Of a DNA stretch of 64,000 bases, positions 44,103 to 54,916 are shown piece after piece. Positions within the stretch are counted from its first letter, which is position 1, and every line of letters begins with the position of its first letter. The notes beneath the pieces are model-generated. The model was not told the DNA's origin. It saw only the letters and a list, made by a program, of their open reading frames with translations, and made no database searches. This DNA is from Clostridiales bacterium (lineage in GTDB: Bacteria; Bacillota; Clostridia; Christensenellales; Aristaeellaceae). Made by a program: the position numbers and the translations under genes. The stretch is from positions 1 through 64,000 of the forward strand of contig SVGP01000003.1 of assembly GCA_015056255.1 (NCBI GenBank). The letters run 5' to 3'.

Positions 44103-45224
44103 ATGCGTACGAAGAAATTTCTGATATCCCTGCTTGCGATTCTGCTGATTGCGGTCAATCTGTCCGCACTGGCAACAGATTGGGTCGCGATGGTTACCGG
44201 AAAGACCAAGGTTTATGCCTCGGCAAACAAATCCTCCAAAGTATTGGGTACGGTCAGTAAATATCAGCTCCTTTGGCTTGAAGAGGTCAAGGACGGTTGG
44301 GCGAAGGTCTCTCTCGACGGCAAGGTCGGCTACATGAGCTCCAGCTATATCAGAAAAACCACCAAGGACGCTTACGTAAAGGTTGCCGAGGTAAAGGTTT
44401 ACGCCAAGAATTCCTCCTCCTCCAAAGTCCTTGGAACCTATTCCTTCGGTGAAAAGTTCAAGGTCGAAGCAGTTAGCGGCAGCTGGGCCCGACTGGTAAA
44501 CGGCAAAACCGTCGGTTTCTGCAAAACCAGCGCGCTCACCTATGAAAATCCGAACACCATGAAATCCTCCGTCTACACACAGAAAGACGGCGTAAAGGCC
44601 TACGAAGCGCCCACTTCCTCCTCCGATGTTCTCGGCACGCTGAAGCTGAACACCAAGGTCACCTGCCTTGCTATATACAACGACAGCTGGTGCCGCGTAC
44701 AATACGGCAGCAAAATCGGCTTTATCAGAAAGAGCGAGCTCGCCACTACCAAATACAGCAGCTCTTCCTCCTCGAAAAACAACGATGTTTCCACCGAAGA
44801 AAAAGCAACCGGCAATGTCGTTGAAGCCGACTGGTGGACCAGCAGCATCCAGAGACGCTTTGCCCGCGGCGAAACCGCCGTTGTCACCGACGTAGCCACC
44901 GGCATCACCTTCCGCGTATACCGCGGCGGCGGCACCAACCATGCCGACGTTCAGCCCTACACCGCAAAGGACACCGCAGCCATGAAGAAAGCTTGCGGAA
45001 AGGATTTCGGCACCTGGAAGCGCCGCGCAATCTGGGTTACGGTTGACGGAGTCAACTACGCCGCCAGCATGAACTGCATGCCCCACGGCGACGGCTCCAT
45101 CACCAGCAACGATTTTGACGGACACTTCTGCATTCACTTCACCAACAGCCGCACCCACGGCACCAACAAGGTGGATCCCGACCATCAGGCCGCCATCAAA
45201 AAGGCGCTGAGAGCCGGAAATTAA
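44103..45224 (+). CDS. Exported SH3b protein with a conserved His-rich C-terminal domain
   Basis: A 373-residue secreted protein: signal peptide (1-25), three bacterial SH3 domains (about 27-85, 91-147, 158-220) expected to bind peptidoglycan, a Ser-rich linker (about 220-232) and a C-terminal domain (about 243-370). The last has strikingly conserved-looking His/Asp groups: NHADVQP, SMNCMPHGDG, DGHFCIHFTNSRTHG and VDPDHQ. They could form a metal site, as in M15-type or other cell-wall peptidases; the family is not one I can name. ATG 44103, AAAGG upstream. Confidence 0.85.
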   Translation: MRTKKFLISLLAILLIAVNLSALATDWVAMVTGKTKVYASANKSSKVLGTVSKYQLLWLEEVKDGWAKVSLDGKVGYMSSSYIRKTTKDAYVKVAEVKVYAKNSSSSKVLGTYSFGEKFKVEAVSGSWARLVNGKTVGFCKTSALTYENPNTMKSSVYTQKDGVKAYEAPTSSSDVLGTLKLNTKVTCLAIYNDSWCRVQYGSKIGFIRKSELATTKYSSSSSSKNNDVSTEEKATGNVVEADWWTSSIQRRFARGETAVVTDVATGITFRVYRGGGTNHADVQPYTAKDTAAMKKACGKDFGTWKRRAIWVTVDGVNYAASMNCMPHGDGSITSNDFDGHFCIHFTNSRTHGTNKVDPDHQAAIKKALRAGN

Positions 45225-45251
45225 ATCATAAAAAGCAATGCAAACGGTTTA

Positions 45252-45287
45252 CGCTGCCCGGTCAATCAGATTCGGGCAGCGTTTTTT
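45252..45287 (+). terminator. Intrinsic terminator of the SH3b gene
   Basis: CGCTGCCCG (45252-45260) pairs with CGGGCAGCG (45273-45281), followed by TTTTTT. Confidence 0.93.
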
Positions 45288-45324
45288 ATCATAATTTTCT
45301 TTACCAGAGAGTTTTCATGCGCTC

Positions 45325-45352
45325 TTGCTTTTTTTCGTCAATCATGTATAAT
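45325..45352 (+). promoter_or_regulatory. Sigma-A promoter for the P-loop protein
   Basis: TTGCTT (45325-45330), 16 bp, TATAAT (45347-45352). Confidence 0.7.
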
Positions 45353-45393
45353 ATAAGTGGACACTTACTACTTCATATTAGGAGTGATATCAT

Positions 45394-45813
45394 ATGATTC
45401 AGGTAATTGCAGGACACAAAGGCAGTGGAAAAACCAAGAGACTGATCGACATCGCCAACGAGGCGCTGAAGGTCGAGCACGGCATTATCGCTTTTATCGA
45501 CGACGACAAGCGCTATATCTATGATCTTCGTCACGAAATCCGCTTTGTCGACGCCAGCGAATACACCGCGGTCAAAGGCTGCGACGTAGACGTGTTTTTC
45601 GGCTTCTTAAGCGGCATGCTGGCTGTAAATTATGACCTTTCCCTCGTCTGCATCGACGCATTTTTAAAGCTCGTCAAGACCCCCATCGATCAGATGCAGT
45701 CCTTCTTCGAGCGCTTAAACGCGCTTTCGGAAGTCAGCAAATGCTCCTTCGTCGTAAACATCAGCTGCGACACGGAAAGCCTTCCTGAATTTATCAAGCC
45801 CTATGCCATCTAA
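45394..45813 (+). CDS. Small P-loop protein of unknown function
   Basis: A 139-residue protein. A Walker A motif GHKGSGKT stands at residues 7-14, followed by helix RLIDIANEAL. Hydrophobic strands give a Walker-B-like end at LSLVCIDAFLK (about 88-98), and FVVNIS closes a short RecA-like sheet. It is too short for an ABC or AAA protein and lacks other NTPase domains. Similar stand-alone proteins occur in Clostridia as far as I recall, without known role. TAGGAG lies ten bases before ATG 45394. Confidence 0.75.
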   Translation: MIQVIAGHKGSGKTKRLIDIANEALKVEHGIIAFIDDDKRYIYDLRHEIRFVDASEYTAVKGCDVDVFFGFLSGMLAVNYDLSLVCIDAFLKLVKTPIDQMQSFFERLNALSEVSKCSFVVNISCDTESLPEFIKPYAI

Positions 45814-46096
45814 AGAATATAAAAAAATGCAAGGCGCGCCCATGTGGATTGCGCGCCTTGTTTCTTTTGCGCTGATTGCGCTTCTTTTGATCTTTTTCGG
45901 AAAAGCATGGCTGAACAGCATCCTGGGCTGCGCAAGCCTGTTTGAAAACGCCTCCTACGAAGACGCGGACGAACGCGAAAGAACCCCCGTGCAAACGCCC
46001 ATCCCCCCTCTGGATCAGTTTGGCGATTGGGCCTATGATCAGGAATACCCGGATCTTGTCGAGCCGACGATCGCGCCGGAGGGATATGCTGAATAA
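45803..46096 (+). CDS. Small membrane protein with acidic tail
   Basis: Up to 97 residues: a membrane helix (about 18-38) and an acidic, Pro-rich tail (EDADERERTPVQTPIPPLDQ..EPTIAPEG). The start is uncertain. ATG 45803 overlaps the previous stop; ATG 45842 has AAGG seven bases upstream but lies in the loop of a strong hairpin (45830-45868). Unknown function. Confidence 0.6.
   Translation: MPSKEYKKMQGAPMWIARLVSFALIALLLIFFGKAWLNSILGCASLFENASYEDADERERTPVQTPIPPLDQFGDWAYDQEYPDLVEPTIAPEGYAE
45830..45868 (+). terminator. Terminator-like hairpin overlapping a start codon
   Basis: CAAGGCGCGC (45830-45839) pairs perfectly with GCGCGCCTTG (45851-45860), followed by TTTCTTTT. It lies 17 bases after the P-loop gene stop. 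The loop holds ATG 45842 of the next ORF, so the stem could act as both attenuator and translational switch. Confidence 0.75.
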
Positions 46097-46146
46097 ATCG
46101 ACTTTTTCAGAGCCAATGTCATAAATTGATATATAGCCAAATCAAA

Positions 46147-46229
46147 TGCGCGGGCGATTCGTGAATCGCTCCTACACGATGGTTTTGATTCCATCGCTTA
46201 GCGTAGGGCGATCATCGATCGCCCGCGCT
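46147..46229. repeat. Palindromic intergenic repeat, family A
   Basis: GCGCGGGCGATTCGTGAATCGCTCCTAC, spacer GATGGTTTTGATTCCATC, then GTAGGGCGATCATCGATCGCCCGCGC. Confidence 0.85.
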
Positions 46230-46264
46230 AACCGAATAAGACTCACTTTATCCAAAAAACAAAT

Positions 46265-46301
46265 AGGGCTGAAGCAATTTTTCCTGCTTCAGCCCCTTTT
46301 T
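46265..46301. terminator. Bidirectional intrinsic terminator
   Basis: AGGGCTGAAGCA (46265-46276) pairs with TGCTTCAGCCC (46285-46295). CTTTTT follows on the plus strand and TATTTGTTTTTT on the minus strand, four bases past the GNAT stop. Confidence 0.88.
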
Positions 46302-46304
46302 CAC

Positions 46305-47105
46305 TCACAAATCCATCTCCGGATACAATAAAATCGGCGTTTCCCCCGTATAGCCCGCGGCATATGCCAATGGCAGTGCGCCCGGTGCGCTTTTCCATAC
46401 GTCCATCTGCATTTCGTCTACGCCGATGGATTTAAAATACAGCCTTGCATCGTCCAGAAGATATCCGGCCACGCCTCTTCTTTGCCAGCGGCGGGCGGTC
46501 TGGATCATGCCGATCACGCCTTTTCCGTTTTCAGTCCACACGAGAAGTTCTCCGCACAGATCCTCCGTTGAAACCATGAGGATTCGGGCAAAATCCGGCT
46601 GAGAAACGATTTCGGTAAGCCATTCGTCGTCGTTGTTTAAATCATACAAGGCGTTATAGCGTTCCAGAAAGAACTTGCGCTCCATGGGATCGGCCAAAAA
46701 ATCGCGCACGATGGTGCAGCCGGGCGGCAGCAGATGATAGTTTTTCTCGCCCGAAACGCGCCTGTGCATGCGAACCACGCCGTCCGTCATCTGAAAGCCC
46801 AATGCCTCCAGAACGCGCAGGCTCTCTTCGTCGTCCACCTCCACCTCGGCATACGCGCGGGCGGGGGCGTTTTTTCTGTACTGCATCATGCGGATTCGCG
46901 CAACCGCCGCGCCGTACAGGGCTGCAAGCGACGTTGGATCGCCCTCGGTGCGGATCACATACTGCGTGGGGCAATCGGGAAACAGCGTTTCCATATTGCG
47001 CTTTGAGACCGTGCACACGCCCAGCAGCTTATTTTTATCCGTCCTTGCAACGAACGTATCCTCCGGGGACACGCCCTTATAGATGTTTTCATGCGTAAGT
47101 ATCAT
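46305..47105 (-). CDS. GNAT family N-acetyltransferase
   Basis: A 266-residue protein with two GNAT-like halves. The C-terminal half is the better match: VIGMIQTARRWQRRGVAGYLLDDARLYFKSIGV includes the acetyl-CoA binding Q/RxxGxG/A loop (RRWQRRGVAG). The N-terminal half (about 10-120) is divergent. Substrate unknown. Start ATG 47105 has GAGGG eight bases upstream; the preceding 22 codons of open frame lack a ribosome site. Confidence 0.8.
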   Translation of the reverse strand: MILTHENIYKGVSPEDTFVARTDKNKLLGVCTVSKRNMETLFPDCPTQYVIRTEGDPTSLAALYGAAVARIRMMQYRKNAPARAYAEVEVDDEESLRVLEALGFQMTDGVVRMHRRVSGEKNYHLLPPGCTIVRDFLADPMERKFFLERYNALYDLNNDDEWLTEIVSQPDFARILMVSTEDLCGELLVWTENGKGVIGMIQTARRWQRRGVAGYLLDDARLYFKSIGVDEMQMDVWKSAPGALPLAYAAGYTGETPILLYPEMDL

Positions 47106-47179
47106 ACGTTTACCCTCTCGTATCGTTTGCTCTATTGTACCACATCCAGTAAAAATGAGCAACCGATCCAAGGAAGAAA

Positions 47180-47458
47180 TCAGTTCAGTATGGAAGAAAG
47201 CTTGCGCTTGATTTTAGAGGCCGCAATAATGTCGGATAGCTTCCACGCGCCTTTTTGAATCAATCCCCCAAGGTACGAAGCGGCGATCAGAAATACAAAA
47301 CCTATCAAAAGCCCAAGGATGAATCCGAGTTCACCCATCATGCCAAACGCACACGCAATGCCGATCAGTTTTACAATTGCATCCATTAATGTGCCGATGA
47401 CAGAGATTACATTTGCCAATACAGAGCCTTTATAAGTGCGAATCGTAACAGGAATCAT
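47180..47458 (-). CDS. Small two-helix membrane protein
   Basis: A 92-residue protein with two hydrophobic segments (about 14-38 and 42-66), the second rich in Gly (GELGFILGLLIGF), then a basic helix (KIKRKL). No family recognised. AAGGAGG lies seven bases before ATG 47458, and TATAAT at 47499-47494 may be its -10. The GNAT gene follows after 74 bp. Confidence 0.7.
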   Translation of the reverse strand: MIPVTIRTYKGSVLANVISVIGTLMDAIVKLIGIACAFGMMGELGFILGLLIGFVFLIAASYLGGLIQKGAWKLSDIIAASKIKRKLSSILN

Positions 47459-47545
47459 ATTGGAACCTCCTTATGTATTTTCTTGATGGCTCAATTATAC
47501 ACATAAAGAGGAGTCGGTTTTGAATTCGATTTCCAGGAAAAGGCA

Positions 47546-47577
47546 TAAAAACGGAGCCGTCTTTGTAAGGCGGCTCC
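47546..47577 (-). terminator. Intrinsic terminator of lacZ
   Basis: On the minus strand GGAGCCG pairs with CGGCTCC (47577-47553), followed by GTTTTTATG, eight bases after the lacZ stop. Confidence 0.85.
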
Positions 47578-47585
47578 GACGCATT

Positions 47586-50672
<3,087 letters not shown>

Positions 50673-50678
50673 TTATTT

Positions 50679-50694
50679 GTTAAATTGGGTTAAC
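50679..50694 (-). promoter_or_regulatory. Operator candidate in the lacZ leader
   Basis: GTTAAATTGGGTTAAC: arms GTTAA and TTAAC around six bases, just downstream of the -10, placed to block initiation. It does not match the LacI-type AAAACGTTTT at 24060. Confidence 0.45.
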
Positions 50695-50697
50695 AGT

Positions 50698-50726
50698 ATT
50701 ATACCCGATAAACACAAAAATAACAA
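50698..50726 (-). promoter_or_regulatory. Sigma-A promoter for lacZ
   Basis: TTGTTA (50726-50721), 17 bp, TATAAT (50703-50698) on the minus strand. Confidence 0.85.
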
Positions 50727-50790
50727 GCCCAAACACCGCATGCAAAGTTTGCGGAAAATATGATAAAATGTGGGCTTTGTCAAAATGTGC

Positions 50791-50820
50791 TTTACTATGC
50801 CCATTCATTTGCATTATAAT
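50791..50820 (+). promoter_or_regulatory. Promoter for the two-component operon
   Basis: TTTACT (50791-50796), 18 bp, TATAAT (50815-50820). Confidence 0.65.
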
Positions 50821-50848
50821 AGAAGCAAAGAACATACACGAGGTGAAA

Positions 50849-51550
50849 ATGATGACAAAATGCCCGCTTATTCTGATTTGCGACGACGATCCCGTGGTTC
50901 ATGAGTCGCTTGGCATTTACTTAGACAACGACAACTATCAGCACATTTCTGCCTTCAGCGGAACGGAAGCGCTTCAAATGGCCCAGAGCGAAAACCCGAA
51001 CCTGATCGTACTGGATCTGATGATGCCCGGCATGAACGGCATCGACGTTTGCCGCACCATCCGCCAGACGAGCCGCGTTCCGATTGTGATGCTGACGGCC
51101 AAGGGCGAGGAAATCGACCGCATTTTAGGCCTTGAGCTCGGTGCGGACGATTATATCGTAAAGCCCTTTTCGCCCCGCGAAGTGCTCGCGCGCATCAAGG
51201 CGGTTTTGAGGCGATTTGAAGAAGCGCCGCAGGAGACGGACAAAAACATCGTTCGTCTTCCGCAACTGGAGGTCAACCTTGACAACTATCAGGTGCGCAT
51301 CAAAGGCCAGATCGTTCCCTGCACGCCCAAGGAGGTCGAGATTCTTCACATGCTCACTTCCTCCCCCGGCCAGGTCTTCTCGCGCGAGCAGATTCTGTCC
51401 CGCGTCTGGGGCTATGATTATTTCGGAGACACCCGAACCGTGGACGCGCACATCAAGCGCATTCGCCAAAAGCTTCCAACAGACGACGTGAACTGGGAGC
51501 TTAAGACGGTGTACGGCGTGGGCTATCGGTTTGAGGTTACGGGCGCATGA
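50849..51550 (+). CDS. OmpR-family response regulator
   Basis: A 233-residue regulator: receiver domain (about 5-118) with DDD at the acidic pocket, phospho-acceptor Asp56 in VLDLMMPG, Thr/Ala of MLTAKGEE and Lys of IVKPFSPRE. The winged-helix DNA-binding domain (about 135-230) has LTSSPGQVFSREQILSRVWGYDYFGDTRTVDAHIKRIRQKL, of the PhoP/WalR subgroup. ATG 50849 or 50852 follow GAGG. Its stop overlaps the kinase start by 4 bp (ATGA). Confidence 0.95.
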   Translation: MMTKCPLILICDDDPVVHESLGIYLDNDNYQHISAFSGTEALQMAQSENPNLIVLDLMMPGMNGIDVCRTIRQTSRVPIVMLTAKGEEIDRILGLELGADDYIVKPFSPREVLARIKAVLRRFEEAPQETDKNIVRLPQLEVNLDNYQVRIKGQIVPCTPKEVEILHMLTSSPGQVFSREQILSRVWGYDYFGDTRTVDAHIKRIRQKLPTDDVNWELKTVYGVGYRFEVTGA

Positions 51551-53331
51551 GACGCCATTCGCTGCTTTCAAGGGTATATATAAGCGTATTTATCTCGTTT
51601 GTTTTGATGGTGCTCCTGATCTGGATGCTGTTTGTGCAGTTGTCCGGAAACGTGTTTTTGAATATGCGCACCGCCGAGCTTAAGCCCCGCGCACAGTCGC
51701 TGGCCGACATCGTGACGGATTATCTGGAAGGCCGCGTGACAGAGGATCTGATTTTGTCTCTGGTAGACACCAACGAGAACGAATCCAGCGTCATAAACGC
51801 CTATCTGGTCATCACCGACGACGCAGGCAACATCCGCCTGTCCAGCGACGAAACCGCTTCAAACGTACTTTTGGGCGTCAAAGAGTATGTTTCTGCACTT
51901 TCAAGGGTGGATTCCGTTGTATACGTGCAGTCGGCAGGCCTGATCGGCGAAATTGTAGTGGTTGGCGTACCCGTAAAAAATGATGCCGGCGAAATGCTGG
52001 GCTCCCTTTTTCTGTATGTGCCTCAGTACGAGGCGTTTGCCGCGCGGGGCGCATTGGCGGGGTCGCTGGTCATCGCCATGCTGATCATCACGCCCATCGT
52101 GTTCTTGCTTTTAAGCGCTCTTTTGTACCGCATCATCCGTCCCATCCGGCGCATGAACGAAGTTGCGCTTCAGATGGCGGACGGCCGGTTTGATCTTCAG
52201 GTCAACGAAGAAACCTTCGGCGAAATCGGACAGCTGGCGCAGTCGTTCAACAGGCTGTCCAAAACGCTTAAAAAGACGTTCAGCGCGCTAACCTTCGAGA
52301 GAAACCGGCTGGTTCAGATCTTAAACGGCATGACCGAGGGCATCGCCGCCATTGACAAGGAAGGCAATATCACCCACATTAATCCCGCGCTTGAAAAACT
52401 GTTTAAGAAAAATGCATCCTCCAATGACCCGCGTATGCGCGTGATCGGCCATAAGGAAGTGTGGGAAGCGTTCGAAAAAACCATGCAGACGGGCGAAATA
52501 TCGACCTTCGAGCTGACCGAATACACGTCGGTTATCCACGTATCCATCGCGCCCGTTCGAAGCGACAAAGGCGAAATCGAAGGCGCAGTCGGCGTTTTCA
52601 TGGACGTTTCAAAGGAAGCGATGCTCGAAAAAACCCGTCGCGAATACGTCGCCAACGTATCGCACGAAATGCGCTCACCCTTAACGGCGGTGCGCGGCCT
52701 GATCGAGCCGTTAAGAGACGGCATGGTGACCAACGAGGATACGAAAAAGCGCTATTACGACATTATCCTGCGCGAGGTTCTGCGCCTTTCAAGGCTGATC
52801 AGCGACCTTATGGAGCTTTCGCGCCTGCAAAGCGGCAATCTCGCCCTCGAGCCCGAAAAATTTGAAATCGGCGAGATGATCGAGGATGTAATCGAAAAAT
52901 ACATCCCCATCTGTCAGGAAAAATCGATCGGCCTCGTTTCCGAATCGGAATTTTCAATGTGTCCTCCGCTGTACGCCAATCCCGACCGAATTGAACAGCT
53001 TTTAGGCATTCTGATCGACAACGCGGTCAAATACACGCCCGCCGGCGGCCGGATCATCCTGTCCGGCGAATGGACAGGCGAGCGGGCGACATTCAGCGTG
53101 TCCGACACGGGATCGGGCATTTCCAAAGAGCATCTTCCCCATCTTTTTGAGCGCTTCTACAAGGTGGACAAGGCGCACTCCGGCATGGGCTCAGGCCTGG
53201 GCCTGTCCATCGCCAAGGAAATGATGGACGTGATGGGCGAAAGCATCTCTGTGGAAAGCGAAGAAGGAAAAGGAACCACCTTTACCTTCACCTGCCGATT
53301 CTTTGAGGAGTCCAACGCAATCATTGAATAA
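51547..53331 (+). CDS. Sensor histidine kinase, PhoR/WalK type
   Basis: A 594-residue membrane kinase. Order: membrane helix (about 10-30), extracellular sensor (about 31-165), second helix (about 168-190), HAMP (about 190-243, IRRMNEVALQMADGRFD), PAS (about 255-360, ILNGMTEGIAAIDKEGNITHINPALEKLF), HisKA with phospho-acceptor His373 in VSHEMRSPL, and HATPase (about 480-590: DNAVKYTPAGG, DTGSGISKEHLPHLFERFYK, GSGLGLSIAKEMM). The signal is unknown; the HAMP-PAS plan fits phosphate- or envelope-sensing kinases. Confidence 0.95.
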   Translation: MRRHSLLSRVYISVFISFVLMVLLIWMLFVQLSGNVFLNMRTAELKPRAQSLADIVTDYLEGRVTEDLILSLVDTNENESSVINAYLVITDDAGNIRLSSDETASNVLLGVKEYVSALSRVDSVVYVQSAGLIGEIVVVGVPVKNDAGEMLGSLFLYVPQYEAFAARGALAGSLVIAMLIITPIVFLLLSALLYRIIRPIRRMNEVALQMADGRFDLQVNEETFGEIGQLAQSFNRLSKTLKKTFSALTFERNRLVQILNGMTEGIAAIDKEGNITHINPALEKLFKKNASSNDPRMRVIGHKEVWEAFEKTMQTGEISTFELTEYTSVIHVSIAPVRSDKGEIEGAVGVFMDVSKEAMLEKTRREYVANVSHEMRSPLTAVRGLIEPLRDGMVTNEDTKKRYYDIILREVLRLSRLISDLMELSRLQSGNLALEPEKFEIGEMIEDVIEKYIPICQEKSIGLVSESEFSMCPPLYANPDRIEQLLGILIDNAVKYTPAGGRIILSGEWTGERATFSVSDTGSGISKEHLPHLFERFYKVDKAHSGMGSGLGLSIAKEMMDVMGESISVESEEGKGTTFTFTCRFFEESNAIIE

Positions 53332-53346
53332 TATCTCTGTATACGC

Positions 53347-53376
53347 ATGGCGGGAGAAAAACTCCCGCCATGTTTT
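53347..53376 (+). terminator. Hairpin terminator of the two-component operon
   Basis: ATGGCGGGAG pairs perfectly with CTCCCGCCAT around AAAAA (53347-53371), followed by GTTTT. The T-run is short. Confidence 0.65.
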
Positions 53377-53394
53377 ATGTTGAATCTCATTTCC

Positions 53395-53427
53395 CAAAAA
53401 CAAAAAACCCTCAAGCCGTTGCTTGAG
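53395..53427 (-). terminator. Intrinsic terminator of the tRNA pair
   Basis: CTCAAGC-AACG-GCTTGAG on the minus strand (53427-53410), followed by GGGTTTTTTGTTTTT. Confidence 0.9.
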
Positions 53428-53434
53428 AGCTCAG

Positions 53435-53506
53435 CACCTCCATGGGGACTCGAACCCCAGTTTTCGCCGTGAGAGGGCGACGTCTTGACCGCTTGACCAT
53501 GGAGGC
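53435..53506 (-). tRNA. tRNA-Glu (anticodon CTC)
   Basis: A 72-nt cloverleaf: acceptor GCCTCCA/TGGAGGT, anticodon stem TCGCC/GGCGA with loop CTCTCAC (anticodon CTC), and T-arm CTGGGGTTCGAGTCCCCA. The 3' CCA is not encoded (CTG follows the discriminator G), unlike the adjacent tRNA-Gln. Confidence 0.92.
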
Positions 53507-53510
53507 AAAG

Positions 53511-53584
53511 TGGCTGGCGAACTAGGATTCGAACCTAGAATGAACGAGTCAGAGTCGTTAGTGTTACCGTTACACCATTCGCCA
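53511..53584 (-). tRNA. tRNA-Gln (anticodon CTG)
   Basis: A 74-nt tRNA including an encoded CCA: acceptor TGGCGAA/TTCGCCA, anticodon stem AACGA/TCGTT with loop CTCTGAC (anticodon CTG), and T-arm CTAGGTTCGAATCCTAG. Four bases separate it from tRNA-Glu downstream. Confidence 0.94.
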
Positions 53585-53624
53585 ACGTGTCAACCGAGCA
53601 CAACGTGCCCGACCGACAAGAGAT

Positions 53625-53653
53625 ATTATAGCGCAATGTACCTGTTATGTCAA
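53625..53653 (-). promoter_or_regulatory. Sigma-A promoter for the tRNA pair
   Basis: TTGACA (53653-53648), 17 bp, TATAAT (53630-53625) on the minus strand: a consensus promoter, as usual for stable RNA. Confidence 0.93.
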
Positions 53654-53734
53654 GAGATTTTCAAAAGTTAACAAAAATATTTTTACCATCGGGCGAAAAA
53701 AGTCGCAATCAGGGATCAATCGCATTTTTTCGTC

Positions 53735-54916
53735 CTAATTCTCTTCTCTGCCCTCTTCAAGCTCGGAAAGCTTTCGGTTCATGGCCCTTGTTCTCACGCC
53801 TACGCTGTCCAGATCGCCTGCGGCCTGCTCAAGGCGCGCGCGGGCTTTATTAAGCGTTTCGCCGAACAGGGCAAATTCCCGCTTGACGCCCGAGAGCATT
53901 TTGAGAATTTCGCTCGACCTTTTTTCCATCTGAACGGTCTGAAAGCCCATCTGAAGGCAGTTAAGAAGCGCCTGAAGAGTAGAGGGGCCAACCGGCAGCA
54001 CATGAAATTCCCGCTGCATCCGGTCAATGAGCCCGCGCCTGATCAGAACCTCGCCATACAGACTTTCCGCCGGCAGAAACATCACTGCAAAATCGGTGGT
54101 ATAGGGGACGCAGATATATTTTTGAGAAATTTTTCTCGCCTGCTCGATAATCGCTGTTTCAAACGCGCGGGCGCATTTTTCAATCGCCTTTTTGTCGCCC
54201 GTTTCGTTTGCGGAAAGAAGTCTTTCGTAGTCCTCCACGGGAAACTTGCTGTCAACCGGCAAAAGCACCTCTCCCGCATTTTTGCCCGGCAATCGAACGG
54301 CAAATTCCACGCGTTCATTGGAACCCGGCTGAACGCACACGTTTTCCTCGTACTGGTTTTTGGTGAGCGTGTCTTCAAAAAGCGTCCTTAGCCTCACTTC
54401 ACCCCACACGCCCCTGGTTTTAACGCCCGTCAGCACCCTTTTAAGGTCGCCAACGCCCTCGGCGATCAATTTCATCTCGCCGATTCCGCGATACACGTTT
54501 TCCAGTTGACCGCTGACCAATCGGAACGATTCCCCAAGGCGCGTATCCAGCGTCTTCTGAAGGCTCATGTCAAGGGAGGCGCGCATGTCGTCCAATTTCC
54601 TGTCGCTCATTTCGCGCATGCTTTCTATGCTTTCGCTTAAATCCCTTCTCATGCGCTCCTGACGGATTTCCATGTTCTGAGAAACGTTTGTGAGGTTTTC
54701 AGCCGCCATGCCCATGGATTCGGATATGGTTCTGACGGAAGCGCGGATTCTGCCGTTTGCGTTCATCACGCGATCATCCAGCCTGCGCAGCATCTGGGCG
54801 GTTTTTCGGATCTGACGCTGATTGAGCATGTAAACCGCGATAAAAATCGCAATAAAGGCGATGAAAATGGCGACAAGCGCCGTCACGCCCGGATTCTGAT
54901 TGATAAAACCGATCAT
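53735..54916 (-). CDS. rmuC: RmuC family DNA recombination protein
   Basis: A 393-residue protein: N-terminal membrane anchor (about 8-30), a long coiled-coil region (about 35-150), and a nuclease-like RmuC core (about 155-350). The core has KTRGVWGEVRLRTLFED, FAVRLPGKNAGEVLLPVDSKFPVEDYERL and CVPYTTDFAVMFLPAESLYGE. RmuC limits recombination of inverted repeats in E. coli; its core resembles PD-(D/E)xK nucleases. Its ATG overlaps the upstream stop by 4 bp. Confidence 0.92.
   Translation of the reverse strand: MIGFINQNPGVTALVAIFIAFIAIFIAVYMLNQRQIRKTAQMLRRLDDRVMNANGRIRASVRTISESMGMAAENLTNVSQNMEIRQERMRRDLSESIESMREMSDRKLDDMRASLDMSLQKTLDTRLGESFRLVSGQLENVYRGIGEMKLIAEGVGDLKRVLTGVKTRGVWGEVRLRTLFEDTLTKNQYEENVCVQPGSNERVEFAVRLPGKNAGEVLLPVDSKFPVEDYERLLSANETGDKKAIEKCARAFETAIIEQARKISQKYICVPYTTDFAVMFLPAESLYGEVLIRRGLIDRMQREFHVLPVGPSTLQALLNCLQMGFQTVQMEKRSSEILKMLSGVKREFALFGETLNKARARLEQAAGDLDSVGVRTRAMNRKLSELEEGREEN

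Noticed and set aside
44073..45185. 370-codon minus-strand ORF opposite the SH3b gene
   Set aside because: Gly/Val-rich shadow frame; the plus-strand gene has promoter, signal peptide, SH3b domains and terminator.
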